From Companilactobacillus nuruki (GTDB lineage: Bacteria > Bacillota > Bacilli > Lactobacillales > Lactobacillaceae), in the NCBI RefSeq assembly GCF_002872255.1, contig NZ_NIPR01000063.1:1-59636 (forward strand): DNA of 59,636 nt. The letters run 5' to 3'. The notes under the pieces were generated by a model. It searched no databases. It saw only the letters and a program-made list of their open reading frames with translations, and had not been told where the DNA came from. A program made the position numbers and the translations under genes. Below, piece by piece: positions 42,796-51,271 of this stretch (position 1 is the first letter of the stretch; every line of letters starts with the position of its first letter).

Positions 42796-42925
42796 TGTTC
42801 AATAATGTTCAAAATAATAACATAAATGAACATTATTTGTTTATGAAAAGGATTGACAGAGCTTTTGAAAGGGAATACAATTCAAATGTTGAAACATATT
42901 GAACATGTTTGAACTAAAATGAACA
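42796..42925. promoter_or_regulatory. DeoR operator array: helically phased TGTTC/GAACA boxes
   Basis: TGTTC starts at 42796 and 42806; the reverse form GAACA starts at 42828; then GAAA/GAAC words start at 42891, 42901, 42911 and 42921, each exactly 10 bases apart. Boxes lie on one DNA face on both sides of the promoter, as in DeoR-type operators. Confidence 0.6.
42853..42881 (+). promoter_or_regulatory. Promoter of the PTS-aldolase operon with cre-like box
   Basis: TTGACA (42853-42858), 17-base spacer, TACAAT (42876-42881). TGAAAGGGAATACA at 42866-42879 fits cre at all fixed letters but one and covers the -10. Confidence 0.65.
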
Positions 42926-42936
42926 GGAGGCATAAA

Positions 42937-43419
42937 ATGATTAACACTGACGGTTTTGGATACATGGTCAAATCAGAATTAATTGATTTGAATATTGATG
43001 CGGCTAATGAAGATGATGTTTTTAATTATGTTGCTGAACAATTAAAATCTAACGACTATGTTAATGATGGATATTTAGAAGCTATTAAAACAAGAGAAGA
43101 GAAATTTCCTACTGGATTATTAGCGCCTAAAATTACGTTAGCAGTTCCACATGTAGATGCAGAGTACATTAAAAAACCATTTGTATTTATTGGAAAGACT
43201 ACTGAGCCTATTGATATAAAACAAATGGCAATAAATAAAGACATGCAAACCGATAACTTTTGTTTTTTGGGTATTAAGGATGGAAAAGGACAAGCAGGAT
43301 TGTTAAAGAATATTATCTATGCTTTGAGGGATGATGAATTTATTGATTCTATATCAAATGCAAACGATAACATAAAAATTTTTAATACGTATGTAAAGTT
43401 CTTAAACAAAAATAATTAA
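42937..43419 (+). CDS. PTS EIIA, galactitol/fructose type
   Basis: A 160-aa EIIA that carries phosphate from HPr to EIIB. The active His is in LAVPHVDAEYIKKPFVF. It starts at the ATG six bases after AGGAGG; an earlier ATG contains that SD. First gene of the operon EIIA-EIIB-EIIC-membrane protein-aldolase-aldolase. Confidence 0.86.
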   Translation: MINTDGFGYMVKSELIDLNIDAANEDDVFNYVAEQLKSNDYVNDGYLEAIKTREEKFPTGLLAPKITLAVPHVDAEYIKKPFVFIGKTTEPIDIKQMAINKDMQTDNFCFLGIKDGKGQAGLLKNIIYALRDDEFIDSISNANDNIKIFNTYVKFLNKNN

Positions 43420-43440
43420 GTATTTAATGGAGGTTTTATC

Positions 43441-43758
43441 ATGAAAAAAGTATTAATTTGTTGCGGATCTGGAGTTGCAAGTAGTGAGACAACTGCATCA
43501 TTATTTAATGATCAAATTGAAGATGCAAGTTTAGAAGATGAGTTATCCACGGAGGTCCATCCTGTTAATGAAGCTATCAGTATCATGGAAAGTGACGATA
43601 GTATTGTTGCTTATATTGGAGTTGAAACACCGGATGTTGTTGGGAAATGTGAAGAATTAAATATGCCTCATTTCAACATGAATCCATATTTAACATTTGA
43701 TGACGATGCACAGGAAGAAATATTTAATAAGATTATTGAAAAAGCGGGATTAAATTAA
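43441..43758 (+). CDS. PTS EIIB, galactitol type
   Basis: A 105-aa EIIB with the phosphocysteine loop CCGSGVASSETTA near residue 8-9, characteristic of GatB-like proteins. It passes phosphate to the sugar at EIIC. SD GGAGG; 21 bases after EIIA. Confidence 0.87.
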   Translation: MKKVLICCGSGVASSETTASLFNDQIEDASLEDELSTEVHPVNEAISIMESDDSIVAYIGVETPDVVGKCEELNMPHFNMNPYLTFDDDAQEEIFNKIIEKAGLN

Positions 43759-43783
43759 ATTATAAGAAGAGAGGGGAAACCTC

Positions 43784-45154
43784 ATGAGTATGAACGATAT
43801 AGTTCAGGCTATTTTGGCTCCAGGTGCTCAGGTATTTGTTCCGGTATTAATTATCCTTTTGGGATTGTTGTTTAAAATGAAGATCAGAAAAGCAATTAAA
43901 TCTGGTGCAGATTTAGTTGTTGGGTTTGTTGGTATGTCAATTTTAATTGGTGCATTGGTTGATCAGATTACACCGATGACAAAAAAATTAGGTGCCGCAA
44001 CGGGACTTCATTTAACAGCCATTGATGTTGGATGGACTGGGGCCGCAGCAATTTCATGGGCTTGGTCATTAGCATTTACATTCTTTGCTTTAACAATTGG
44101 TGTTAACTTAATTATGTTAATTCTAAATTGGACTAATACTATTAACGCCGATATGTGGAATGTTTGGGGAAAAGTTTTAACGGCCTATATTATTTACTAT
44201 ATGTCTGGATCTTATATTTGGGCATACGGTCTCACAGCTATCCAAGTAATTATTGAGTTGAAATTAGGTGATTTGTGGGAATCTCAAATAGCGGATATGT
44301 TCGGATATACTAATACGACAGTTACGCATATTGAGACATTTACAGCAGTTATTATGTTTCCTATTAATAGATTGATGGATTTTATTCCCATCTTTAATAA
44401 ACGTATTGATGCTAAATCATTGAAGAAAAAAATTGGAATGTTATCGGAACCGTGGGCAATGGGTTTTATTATAGGTATTTTAATAGGATTGTTATCAAGG
44501 GCCTCAATTGCTTCAGTATTAAATTTTGCTACATATATGTTGGCTATTATGGCTATATTCCCAGTCGTTGCTAAATATTTCCAATCAGCTTTAACGCCGT
44601 TTGGCGCAGCTATGAGTAAATATATGAAGGCAAGGTTCAAGAATCGTGAGTTCTTTATTGGTCTGGATTGGCCGATTGTTGGTCAAAGTGCTGAACTTTG
44701 GGTAACAGCAACAATCAATATTATTTTCTTTATGTTTTGGGCAATTGTGTTGCCGGGTAATACGACTCTTCCATTCGCAGGAGTTATTAATTACTGCCTA
44801 GCCGTTGGAGGATTGTTGTTAACTGGTGGCAACTTATTGAGAATGATTGTTTTGAGCTTTATTTATACACCGTTATTCCTATATGGGGCTACATTCCTAG
44901 CTCCAATTCTTACTAAAATGGGAAAAATGACACAGGCAATTAAAATTCCAGCGGGTTCACAAGTGACATGGTCGTCAATTGAGGCTCCTGATTTAAGAAT
45001 TATGTTTGCTTATATGCCACTAGGTAAATGGTGGTCATATGTAGGGTTTGTTGTACTAATGGTATTGTTTGTTTTCATGTATCGACATATCAAAAAAGCA
45101 CCGCTTCCATCTGAAAGGTATCAAGAGTTAGGTAACAAAAAATCAAATAATTAG
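43784..45154 (+). CDS. PTS EIIC, galactitol family (GatC-like)
   Basis: A 456-aa sugar-transporting membrane component with about ten helices. The N-terminus (ILAPGAQVFVPVLIILLGLLFKMK) and GFVGMSILIGALVDQITPM match GatC/SgcC proteins, which take up galactitol, other polyols or unidentified sugars. SD GAGGGG, 8 bases. The associated aldolases suggest a ketose or a sugar that enters as a ketose 1-phosphate. Confidence 0.88.
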   Translation: MSMNDIVQAILAPGAQVFVPVLIILLGLLFKMKIRKAIKSGADLVVGFVGMSILIGALVDQITPMTKKLGAATGLHLTAIDVGWTGAAAISWAWSLAFTFFALTIGVNLIMLILNWTNTINADMWNVWGKVLTAYIIYYMSGSYIWAYGLTAIQVIIELKLGDLWESQIADMFGYTNTTVTHIETFTAVIMFPINRLMDFIPIFNKRIDAKSLKKKIGMLSEPWAMGFIIGILIGLLSRASIASVLNFATYMLAIMAIFPVVAKYFQSALTPFGAAMSKYMKARFKNREFFIGLDWPIVGQSAELWVTATINIIFFMFWAIVLPGNTTLPFAGVINYCLAVGGLLLTGGNLLRMIVLSFIYTPLFLYGATFLAPILTKMGKMTQAIKIPAGSQVTWSSIEAPDLRIMFAYMPLGKWWSYVGFVVLMVLFVFMYRHIKKAPLPSERYQELGNKKSNN

Positions 45155-45200
45155 GTAATGAATTTTAGATATGGGATAAATTATAGGAAGTAATTATAAA

Positions 45201-45395
45201 ATGACAAAATTGTTTTCAAATAGAAGTAATATGTTTTGGGACTTAATGATGTTTATTAATATAGTATTGTTCATTATATTCATTAAAACTAATTTTTTAA
45301 TTATTCCATTTTATATAGGTGTTACATGTTATGCATTTAAAGAATTTGGATATAAAACAAGATTTGCAAAATTTTATAAAAATAGAGGTAAATAA
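45201..45395 (+). CDS. Small two-helix membrane protein within the PTS operon, 64 aa
   Basis: A 64-aa protein starting MTKLFSNRSNMFWDLMMFIN, with two hydrophobic stretches (~11-27 and ~29-45) and a basic tail (YKTRFAKFYKNRGK). SD TAGGAAG is well placed, and the aldolase gene starts 3 bases after its stop, so it is a genuine operon member. I do not recognise a family. It could be an accessory subunit of EIIC; that is conjecture. Confidence 0.75.
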   Translation: MTKLFSNRSNMFWDLMMFINIVLFIIFIKTNFLIIPFYIGVTCYAFKEFGYKTRFAKFYKNRGK

Positions 45396-45398
45396 AGT

Positions 45399-46190
45399 AT
45401 GAGAAATGCAGGAAGAATGCCGTTTGAACATGAGCGTGCAGATATGGCCAGTATTGTTAAATTTATTATGGAGAGATTTGATACAAATGTTGCCGGAGGA
45501 AACTTTTCATTCAAAGTGGTTGATCGTGATGGTGATTATGGAGAGATTGGTAAAGAATATATTATAATGACTCCAACAATGATGTCAGAAGCATATTTAG
45601 GAACATTAACAGCTGCACAAATTCTAGTAGTTGAACCACATACAAGAAAAATTATTGATGGTGTCGGTAATTTGACACGTGAAATAAATATGCATGAGGC
45701 TGTTTATGATGCTAATCCCGATATTAAAGCTATTCTTCATGGGCATGCAAAGGAACAATTGTCATGGGCAACAATGGGAGTTCCAATTCCAAATTTGACT
45801 GAAGCAACACAGAAAGTTAAGGGTGTTGAGGTGCTACCTTTTAGACATAATTGTTCTGAAGAAATTGCGGAAATGGTAGGAGCACATGTGGCTAAATTGG
45901 GGGATGCTGCATTAATGCATGAATATTTATTAAATTCACATGGAACAATGATTACCGTTGGTGGAAAGAATATGTCAGGATTAACTGCAATACATAAAGC
46001 AGTGTCAGTTGTTGATACCATGGAATATAATGCACATATTGCTTATGAACAAACCATGCTGCAATTACAGGGTTCTTTAGATGGATATTATTCTAAGGGA
46101 ATTAAGATAGGAACAGTTGAAGATGTTTTTAAGGATCACAAGGCAATTTATAATGATAAAAGTAATTTAGAATTAGAAGTAAAAAGTTAA
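45399..46190 (+). CDS. Class II aldolase/adducin-family protein (long form)
   Basis: A 263-aa metal-dependent aldolase/epimerase. The Zn-binding HGH is in IKAILHGHAKEQ, the third His is in LNSHGTMITVGG, and REINMHEAVYDANP carries the catalytic acidic region. It differs from the next gene (228 aa), so the operon has two distinct aldolases. Likely reaction is retro-aldol cleavage of a ketose phosphate to DHAP plus an aldehyde, or 4-epimerisation. Start 3 bases after the previous stop; SD AGAGGTAAA. Confidence 0.82.
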   Translation: MRNAGRMPFEHERADMASIVKFIMERFDTNVAGGNFSFKVVDRDGDYGEIGKEYIIMTPTMMSEAYLGTLTAAQILVVEPHTRKIIDGVGNLTREINMHEAVYDANPDIKAILHGHAKEQLSWATMGVPIPNLTEATQKVKGVEVLPFRHNCSEEIAEMVGAHVAKLGDAALMHEYLLNSHGTMITVGGKNMSGLTAIHKAVSVVDTMEYNAHIAYEQTMLQLQGSLDGYYSKGIKIGTVEDVFKDHKAIYNDKSNLELEVKS

Positions 46191-46297
46191 TATCCATTTA
46201 CAGGTATGTTTAAAAATACTCATATTCAAGTACTTCAAAAAAGTATGGCAAAAAATGCTGTATTCTTTAAAAGATATTAAATAATAAGAGGTTTATT

Positions 46298-46984
46298 ATG
46301 GATTATATTGAAGAACGTCAACAGATTGTAGATTATGGTAAAAAATTAGTTGATGAGCGTCTTACAACAGGAACAGGCGGAAATTTGAGTATATATTTAC
46401 CAGAAGAAGATAAAATGTTAATAAGTCCCTCAGGCGTTCCGTATTATGAAACACAACTAGAAGATATTGTTGTTATGGATTTAAAAGGAAACATTCTTGA
46501 AGGTGATCTCAAGCCATCGAGTGAATGGGAAATGCATAGTATGTTTTACAGAAATGATTCAGATATCAAATCTGTTGTTCATGCACATTCAGATTATGCT
46601 ACGGCATGCTCTACGTTGCATATAAGTATTCCTGCTTTGCATTATGCAGCAGCTGATGCATGCAAATCTATTAGAACTACTGAATATAGAATTTATGGTT
46701 CCCATGAGTTAGCTGAAGAGGCATTTGACGTTATGAGAAATGATCATGGCATTCTTCTGGCAAACCATGGACTGTTAGCAACTGGTACATCTATTAAACA
46801 AGCCATGTCAACAGCTGTAAATATTGAGTGGCTGTGTAAATTGTATATTTTGGCTAAATCGGTAGGACAGCCATGCCCTTTAACAGATAATCAATTAGAA
46901 AAAGTTGCTCATAAATTTGAAAATTATGGTCAAACCGGTAAATGTAGAGATGATATCCAAAATGATATAAAAATGCATATATAG
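46298..46984 (+). CDS. fucA: L-fuculose-phosphate aldolase-like class II aldolase
   Basis: A 228-aa class II aldolase near the length of FucA (~215). TGTGGNLSIYLPEEDKMLISPSG starts the phosphate site, PSSEWEMHSMFY carries the catalytic Glu, HAHSDYATACS the zinc His pair, and LLANHGLLATG the third His. It should cleave fuculose 1-phosphate or a similar 1-phospho-ketose (ribulose, xylulose, rhamnulose types are known). No isomerase is encoded here. SD AAGAGG. Last gene of the PTS operon. Confidence 0.83.
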   Translation: MDYIEERQQIVDYGKKLVDERLTTGTGGNLSIYLPEEDKMLISPSGVPYYETQLEDIVVMDLKGNILEGDLKPSSEWEMHSMFYRNDSDIKSVVHAHSDYATACSTLHISIPALHYAAADACKSIRTTEYRIYGSHELAEEAFDVMRNDHGILLANHGLLATGTSIKQAMSTAVNIEWLCKLYILAKSVGQPCPLTDNQLEKVAHKFENYGQTGKCRDDIQNDIKMHI

Positions 46985-46990
46985 AGTCAA

Positions 46991-47027
46991 AAACAGATAA
47001 GATTAATTAATAATCTTATCTGTTTTT
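46991..47027. terminator. Bidirectional terminator
   Basis: AAACAGATAAGATTA pairs perfectly with TAATCTTATCTGTTT around five bases, then TTTT. Confidence 0.9.
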
Positions 47028-47828
47028 TTATTTAAAATTAATTGTCAATTGTCCCAACTGATCAATACGACTGATTAATTGATCGCCAGGTTTTAGAAAC
47101 TCTTGAGGATTCCTGCCGGCTCCAACACCACCGGGAGTACCAGTAAAGATTAAGTCTCCGGGGTATAGTTCGGCAATAGTTGATAGATAGCTAACTAGGT
47201 TTTTAGGATCGAAGATCAAGTTTTTGAGTTGACTATGTTGTTTTTCAACACCATTTAAAGTTGTAGAAATATTCAAAGAACCTAAGTCGTCTATTTCATC
47301 TGGGGTGGTTAACCAAGGTCCAATTGGCGAAAAATTTTTATAAGATTTTGCTAATGAAAATTGAGGCTCATCGTTAGCAAATTGAAGTTGACGATCAGAT
47401 AGGTCTTGACCAATCATGTAACCGGCAATATGTTCTTGTGCATCTATTTTCTTAATATTTCTTCCATCTTTACCAATAACGACAACCAATTCGGTTTCCC
47501 AATCAGTCTTTGAACTGGGAATTGCGACAGTAGGGTTGGGTCCCGCTAGTGAGCTAACAAATTTGGTAAAAATATTGGGAGACTTTGGAGCCTTTGTTTT
47601 GAGTTCTTGTAGATGATCTCGATAGTTAAATCCAACTGCAAATATTTGTTTAGGATCAGTAATTGGAGCTTCAAGTAAATTAGTATCGGGTAAATTTCGT
47701 TTACTACTTAAAAATAGTTTTTCATTAAGATGTGGGAGTAGGGATTTAACATCGTTAAAACCGTTTATTAATTGCATTGATCCGTCTTTTATAATGACAG
47801 CACGGTGATTATACATAGCGAACTTCAT
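47028..47828 (-). CDS. Fumarylacetoacetate hydrolase-family protein
   Basis: A 266-aa FAH-domain enzyme. Metal ligands appear in the family blocks WETELVVVIGKDGRNI (E-x-E type), GYMIGQDLSDRQLQ and LIFTGTPGGVGAGR. Known members hydrolyse C-C bonds or decarboxylate oxaloacetate-type acids; which applies here is not clear. I start at the ATG 8 bases from AAGAAG; an earlier TTG is less likely. Monocistronic. Confidence 0.83.
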   Translation of the reverse strand: MKFAMYNHRAVIIKDGSMQLINGFNDVKSLLPHLNEKLFLSSKRNLPDTNLLEAPITDPKQIFAVGFNYRDHLQELKTKAPKSPNIFTKFVSSLAGPNPTVAIPSSKTDWETELVVVIGKDGRNIKKIDAQEHIAGYMIGQDLSDRQLQFANDEPQFSLAKSYKNFSPIGPWLTTPDEIDDLGSLNISTTLNGVEKQHSQLKNLIFDPKNLVSYLSTIAELYPGDLIFTGTPGGVGAGRNPQEFLKPGDQLISRIDQLGQLTINFK

Positions 47829-47940
47829 AGGTTTGTCTTCTTTCAAAATAATTATAATTTTACTTTAATACTTTTTACTCTAATTGACATTTAAGTAAAT
47901 TAAAATTACTATAATAATTTAAACATAAGGGGGAGAATAT

Positions 47941-48648
47941 ATGGATGACAGTTTGAGTATTGATTCGGCAATAAAAGATACTCTTCCAACAGTATTCGGT
48001 TATATTGGGATTGGTATTTCTTTCGGAATCGTGGCTGCTGCGGCAGGAATGAGTGTTTGGATGGCAACGGCGATGTCATTAATTGTTTATGCTGGATCAG
48101 CACAATTTATCTTAGTTAGTCTATTAGCGATTGGTACGCCGATGGTTTCCATTGCTTTATCAGTTTTTTTAGTTAATTCACGAATGATTTTAATGAGTAT
48201 GACGACAGCCAATTTTTTTAAAAAGAATTCACTTTTTGAAAATATCTTAATTGGTAGTCTGATTACCGATGAAAGTTTTGCGTTGAGTATGAATAAGCTA
48301 AATTTTACTAAAAGAAAACTTTCTTTTAAATGGTTCAATACAGTTAACTTAATGGCTTATTTAGTTTGGGCCGCTTCAACTATGGTTGGAGCGATGTTGG
48401 GCAAGGTGATCAGTGATCCTAAAAAATTGGGATTGGATTTTGCTTTGGTTGCAATGTTTATTGGGTTACTTTATTTACAATTAATCAGTGATAAATCAAT
48501 CAAATTAAAAATACAATTAATTGTTGTAGCAATAATGTTGCCATTAGTATATTTTGGACTTATTTTTATTTCTAGTGACCTGTTAATCTTAGTTGTTACA
48601 CTGATAGGTTGTGCGTTAGGGGTGATTTTGAAACATGCCATCAACTAA
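47941..48648 (+). CDS. azlC: AzlC-family branched-chain amino acid exporter subunit
   Basis: A 235-aa membrane protein with about six to seven helices. YIGIGISFGIVAAAAGMS and YAGSAQFILVSLLA, LVNSRMILMSM and DESFAL are AzlC signatures. With AzlD it exports valine, leucine or isoleucine (or analogues). SD AGGGGGAG. The stop overlaps azlD by 14 bases. Confidence 0.9.
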   Translation: MDDSLSIDSAIKDTLPTVFGYIGIGISFGIVAAAAGMSVWMATAMSLIVYAGSAQFILVSLLAIGTPMVSIALSVFLVNSRMILMSMTTANFFKKNSLFENILIGSLITDESFALSMNKLNFTKRKLSFKWFNTVNLMAYLVWAASTMVGAMLGKVISDPKKLGLDFALVAMFIGLLYLQLISDKSIKLKIQLIVVAIMLPLVYFGLIFISSDLLILVVTLIGCALGVILKHAIN

Positions 48649-48961
48649 ATTTGTTTTTTGGACTTTGATTGCCTGTGGCTTAGTTACTTGGCTTTCAAGA
48701 ATATTACCATTTGTTTTACTCAAAAAATTCAATCTTCCCGCTAAAGTAGTTGAGTTTTTAAGTTTTGTACCTATTACGATCATGGCTGCTTTATGGTTTG
48801 AAAATTTATTTAAACAAAATTTGGGTCATTTACCAATAATTGATTATGCCAATTTGATTGCTTCAATTCCTACTGTTTTAACTGCAATTTTAACTAAAAG
48901 ATTATTATTAATAGTTATTGTGGGAATTATTTCATTGGCCTTGATAAGATTAGCAATTTAA
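48635..48961 (+). CDS. azlD: AzlD-family branched-chain amino acid exporter subunit
   Basis: A 108-aa four-helix partner of AzlC. LVTWLSRILPFVLLKKFNLP and VEFLSFVPITIMAALWFENLF are typical. It overlaps azlC by 14 bases, which fixes stoichiometric coupling. No Lrp-type regulator is adjacent. Confidence 0.9.
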   Translation: MPSTKFVFWTLIACGLVTWLSRILPFVLLKKFNLPAKVVEFLSFVPITIMAALWFENLFKQNLGHLPIIDYANLIASIPTVLTAILTKRLLLIVIVGIISLALIRLAI

Positions 48962-49034
48962 AACTTTTTTGCAAACATAATAATTACTTCTATAATATAA
49001 TCATAAATAGACAAATACTTTATGGAGGCATTTT

Positions 49035-49985
49035 ATGAAAGCAATTGTGGTTAAAAAGGCCGGTGGGCCGGAAGTACTGAAATATAAGGAAGTTAAAACT
49101 CCCAAAGTAAAACCAGGTTGGTCTCTAGTTAAGGTAAAGGGATTTGGTATCAATCACTCCGAGATTTTTACTCGTCAAGGTGAATCTCCAAGTGTCAAAT
49201 TTCCGCGAATTTTGGGAATTGAATGTGTTGGCGTAGTTGAGAAAAGTACCTCAGACAAGTTGCAAAAAGGTCAGAAGGTTATTTCAGTTATGGGGGAAAT
49301 GGGCCGAGCCTTTGATGGTTCGTACGCAGAGTTTGTTTTACTACCAAATGAGCAGATTCACCCTATCGAAACAAAGCTTAATTGGACTGATTTAGCGGCA
49401 GTTCCTGAAACATTCTATACTGCTTTTGGTTCATTGAAGGGAATGCAAATAAAATCTGATGATAAGGTATTGATTCGGTCAGGAGCCAGCGGGGTCGGAG
49501 TTTCAGCACTTCGTTTGTTGAAAGCCAAGTATCCCAAAATTAAAGTTACAGCATCAGCTAGAAGCATGAAGAAAGAATCAGTACTTTTAGACGTTGGCTA
49601 TGATAAAGTTATTAAGGATAAAAAAGGCAAGTTAAAGACCGATGAAAAATTTGACAAAGTACTTGAATTAGTTGGACCAGCTACTTTAAAAGATACATTC
49701 ACTAAAGTTAATGAAGGCGGTATTGTTTGTTGTACCGGAGAATTGGGTGGACAATGGTATATGGATGGTTTTGAGCCGATTGGTGATATTCCTAATGGAG
49801 CCTATTTGACATCATTTTCTTCTGGCGAGGTAACTAGTGCCAAACTCAATGAAATGTTAGATTATATTAGTAAATATCAAGTTGAGGTTTCACCAACTAA
49901 AGTGTACAAATTAAATCAAGTTAAAGAGGCTCATGAATATTTAGAGAGTGGACATAACTTGGGTAAAGTTGTTGTTATAAATTAA
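49035..49985 (+). CDS. Zinc-independent MDR-family quinone reductase-like protein
   Basis: A 316-aa medium-chain reductase. The GroES-like start (VVKKAGGPEVLKYKEV, GFGINHSEIFTRQGESP) and nucleotide loop IRSGASGVGVSALRLLKAKYP (a relaxed GxGxxG) match quinone oxidoreductase-like NADPH enzymes. The catalytic-zinc ligand set is not seen. SD TGGAGG. Monocistronic; substrate unknown. Confidence 0.87.
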   Translation: MKAIVVKKAGGPEVLKYKEVKTPKVKPGWSLVKVKGFGINHSEIFTRQGESPSVKFPRILGIECVGVVEKSTSDKLQKGQKVISVMGEMGRAFDGSYAEFVLLPNEQIHPIETKLNWTDLAAVPETFYTAFGSLKGMQIKSDDKVLIRSGASGVGVSALRLLKAKYPKIKVTASARSMKKESVLLDVGYDKVIKDKKGKLKTDEKFDKVLELVGPATLKDTFTKVNEGGIVCCTGELGGQWYMDGFEPIGDIPNGAYLTSFSSGEVTSAKLNEMLDYISKYQVEVSPTKVYKLNQVKEAHEYLESGHNLGKVVVIN

Positions 49986-50020
49986 AAAGATCGGTGAAGA
50001 CAAAACTTCATCGATTTTTT
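49984..50020 (+). terminator. Terminator of MDR gene
   Basis: AAAGATCGGTGAAG pairs with CTTCATCGATTTTT using G-U pairs, six-base loop, T-run. Confidence 0.75.
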
Positions 50021-50096
50021 GGATAGTTATTAAAGTGACTGCAAATAGGTCGTGAATGTCATATTATTAAGGTTATTAAGATACGAGGATATAATT

Positions 50097-51260
50097 ATGG
50101 AAAAATTTGCACTTTTGATTGTTTTATTTGCGGCATTGGCAACGCCCTTAATCACAGCAAAATTTCATTTACAACGAATGCCTACAGCTATTTCTGAAAT
50201 TATTATGGGGATAGTTATTGGAAAAACTGGTTTCAATATTGTGCAGCCAAATGTTAATGTTCAATATATTGCCGATTTAGGTGTTATCATGTTGATTTTC
50301 CTAGGTGGGATGGAGATTGACTTTTCGCTTTTGGAGCCTAAAAAAGAAGGTCAGGAATATTCTCCTCTAGGCACGGCGTTTGCTGGATTTATTTCGATAT
50401 TTATAATGTCAATTATTCTGAGCGGAATATTATATTTCACAGGAATTTTTAGTGAATTTATTTTAGCAGTGATCCTATTTAGTACGATTGCATTAGGAGT
50501 TATTATTTCACTGTTAAAAGAAGTTAATTTGTTGAATACTAAATATGGACAAACCATCTTGTTAACGTCAGCGTTTGGTGAGTTTATTCCCTTAGTTGCT
50601 TTGACGGTTTACTCAGCTGTAAAACAGCAACATTATATTTCAGTTTTAGGATTACCAGTAATTTTTATTATTGCAATCATCTTATTACATCGTTTCAATC
50701 GAATTTACGTTTTCTTTGATAAGATTGATAAGTCTACTACACAATTGGATATCAGACTGGCTTTCTTTTTGATTTTTACCTTAGTTACATTCGCTGAACA
50801 AATTGGTGCTGAGAGTATCTTAGGGTCATTCTTAGCTGGGGCAGTAATGAAGCTACTAAAACCAAAGCCTGATACAGAAGAAAAGTTAAGTTCGATGGGC
50901 TATGGATTCTTCATTCCAGTCTTCTTTATTAATACCGGAGTCAATTTGAATTTGAGAACTTTGTTTAGCAATTGGCATGCTTTGTTATTGATTCCTGTAT
51001 TTTTAATCGCGTTTATATTATCTAAAGTTATTGTTTATTTTGCTTTTAGAGGTCGTTTTGGTAAAAAGTTTGCTGGTGGAGCTGCAATTGTAACCGCTAC
51101 AACGATTACTTTGGTTTTGCCAATTTTACAAGTTGGTCGTAATTTAAAGTTAATCACAACAACTCAATCAGGGGCTATTACTTTGGCTGCAATTATTACC
51201 TGTTTAATTTGTCCAATTTTATTTAATAAAGTTATTAAAAATTCTGAAGATATTGAATAG
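50097..51260 (+). CDS. CPA2-family cation:proton antiporter
   Basis: A 387-aa integral membrane Na+/H+ or K+/H+ antiporter (NapA/KefB-like) with ~12 helices. PTAISEIIMGIVIGKTGFN, DLGVIMLIFLGGMEIDFSLL and ESILGSFLAGAVMK are family blocks. No TrkA-N domain follows, so it is the short form. The ATG is 9 bases from GAGGAT; a longer frame starts in the upstream region without SD. It is followed after 11 bases by a TMEM175 channel gene. Confidence 0.87.
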   Translation: MEKFALLIVLFAALATPLITAKFHLQRMPTAISEIIMGIVIGKTGFNIVQPNVNVQYIADLGVIMLIFLGGMEIDFSLLEPKKEGQEYSPLGTAFAGFISIFIMSIILSGILYFTGIFSEFILAVILFSTIALGVIISLLKEVNLLNTKYGQTILLTSAFGEFIPLVALTVYSAVKQQHYISVLGLPVIFIIAIILLHRFNRIYVFFDKIDKSTTQLDIRLAFFLIFTLVTFAEQIGAESILGSFLAGAVMKLLKPKPDTEEKLSSMGYGFFIPVFFINTGVNLNLRTLFSNWHALLLIPVFLIAFILSKVIVYFAFRGRFGKKFAGGAAIVTATTITLVLPILQVGRNLKLITTTQSGAITLAAIITCLICPILFNKVIKNSEDIE

Positions 51261-51271
51261 GGGGAATTCTT

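Noticed and set aside
42891-42925. Short phased repeats considered as a CRISPR remnant
   Set aside because: Repeat unit is 4-5 bases at 10-base steps inside a promoter; this is an operator pattern.
46203-46277. 24-codon ORF between the two aldolase genes
   Set aside because: The only SD-like AGGT is too near the ATG and the composition is unremarkable; the gap more likely just holds the SD region of the second aldolase.
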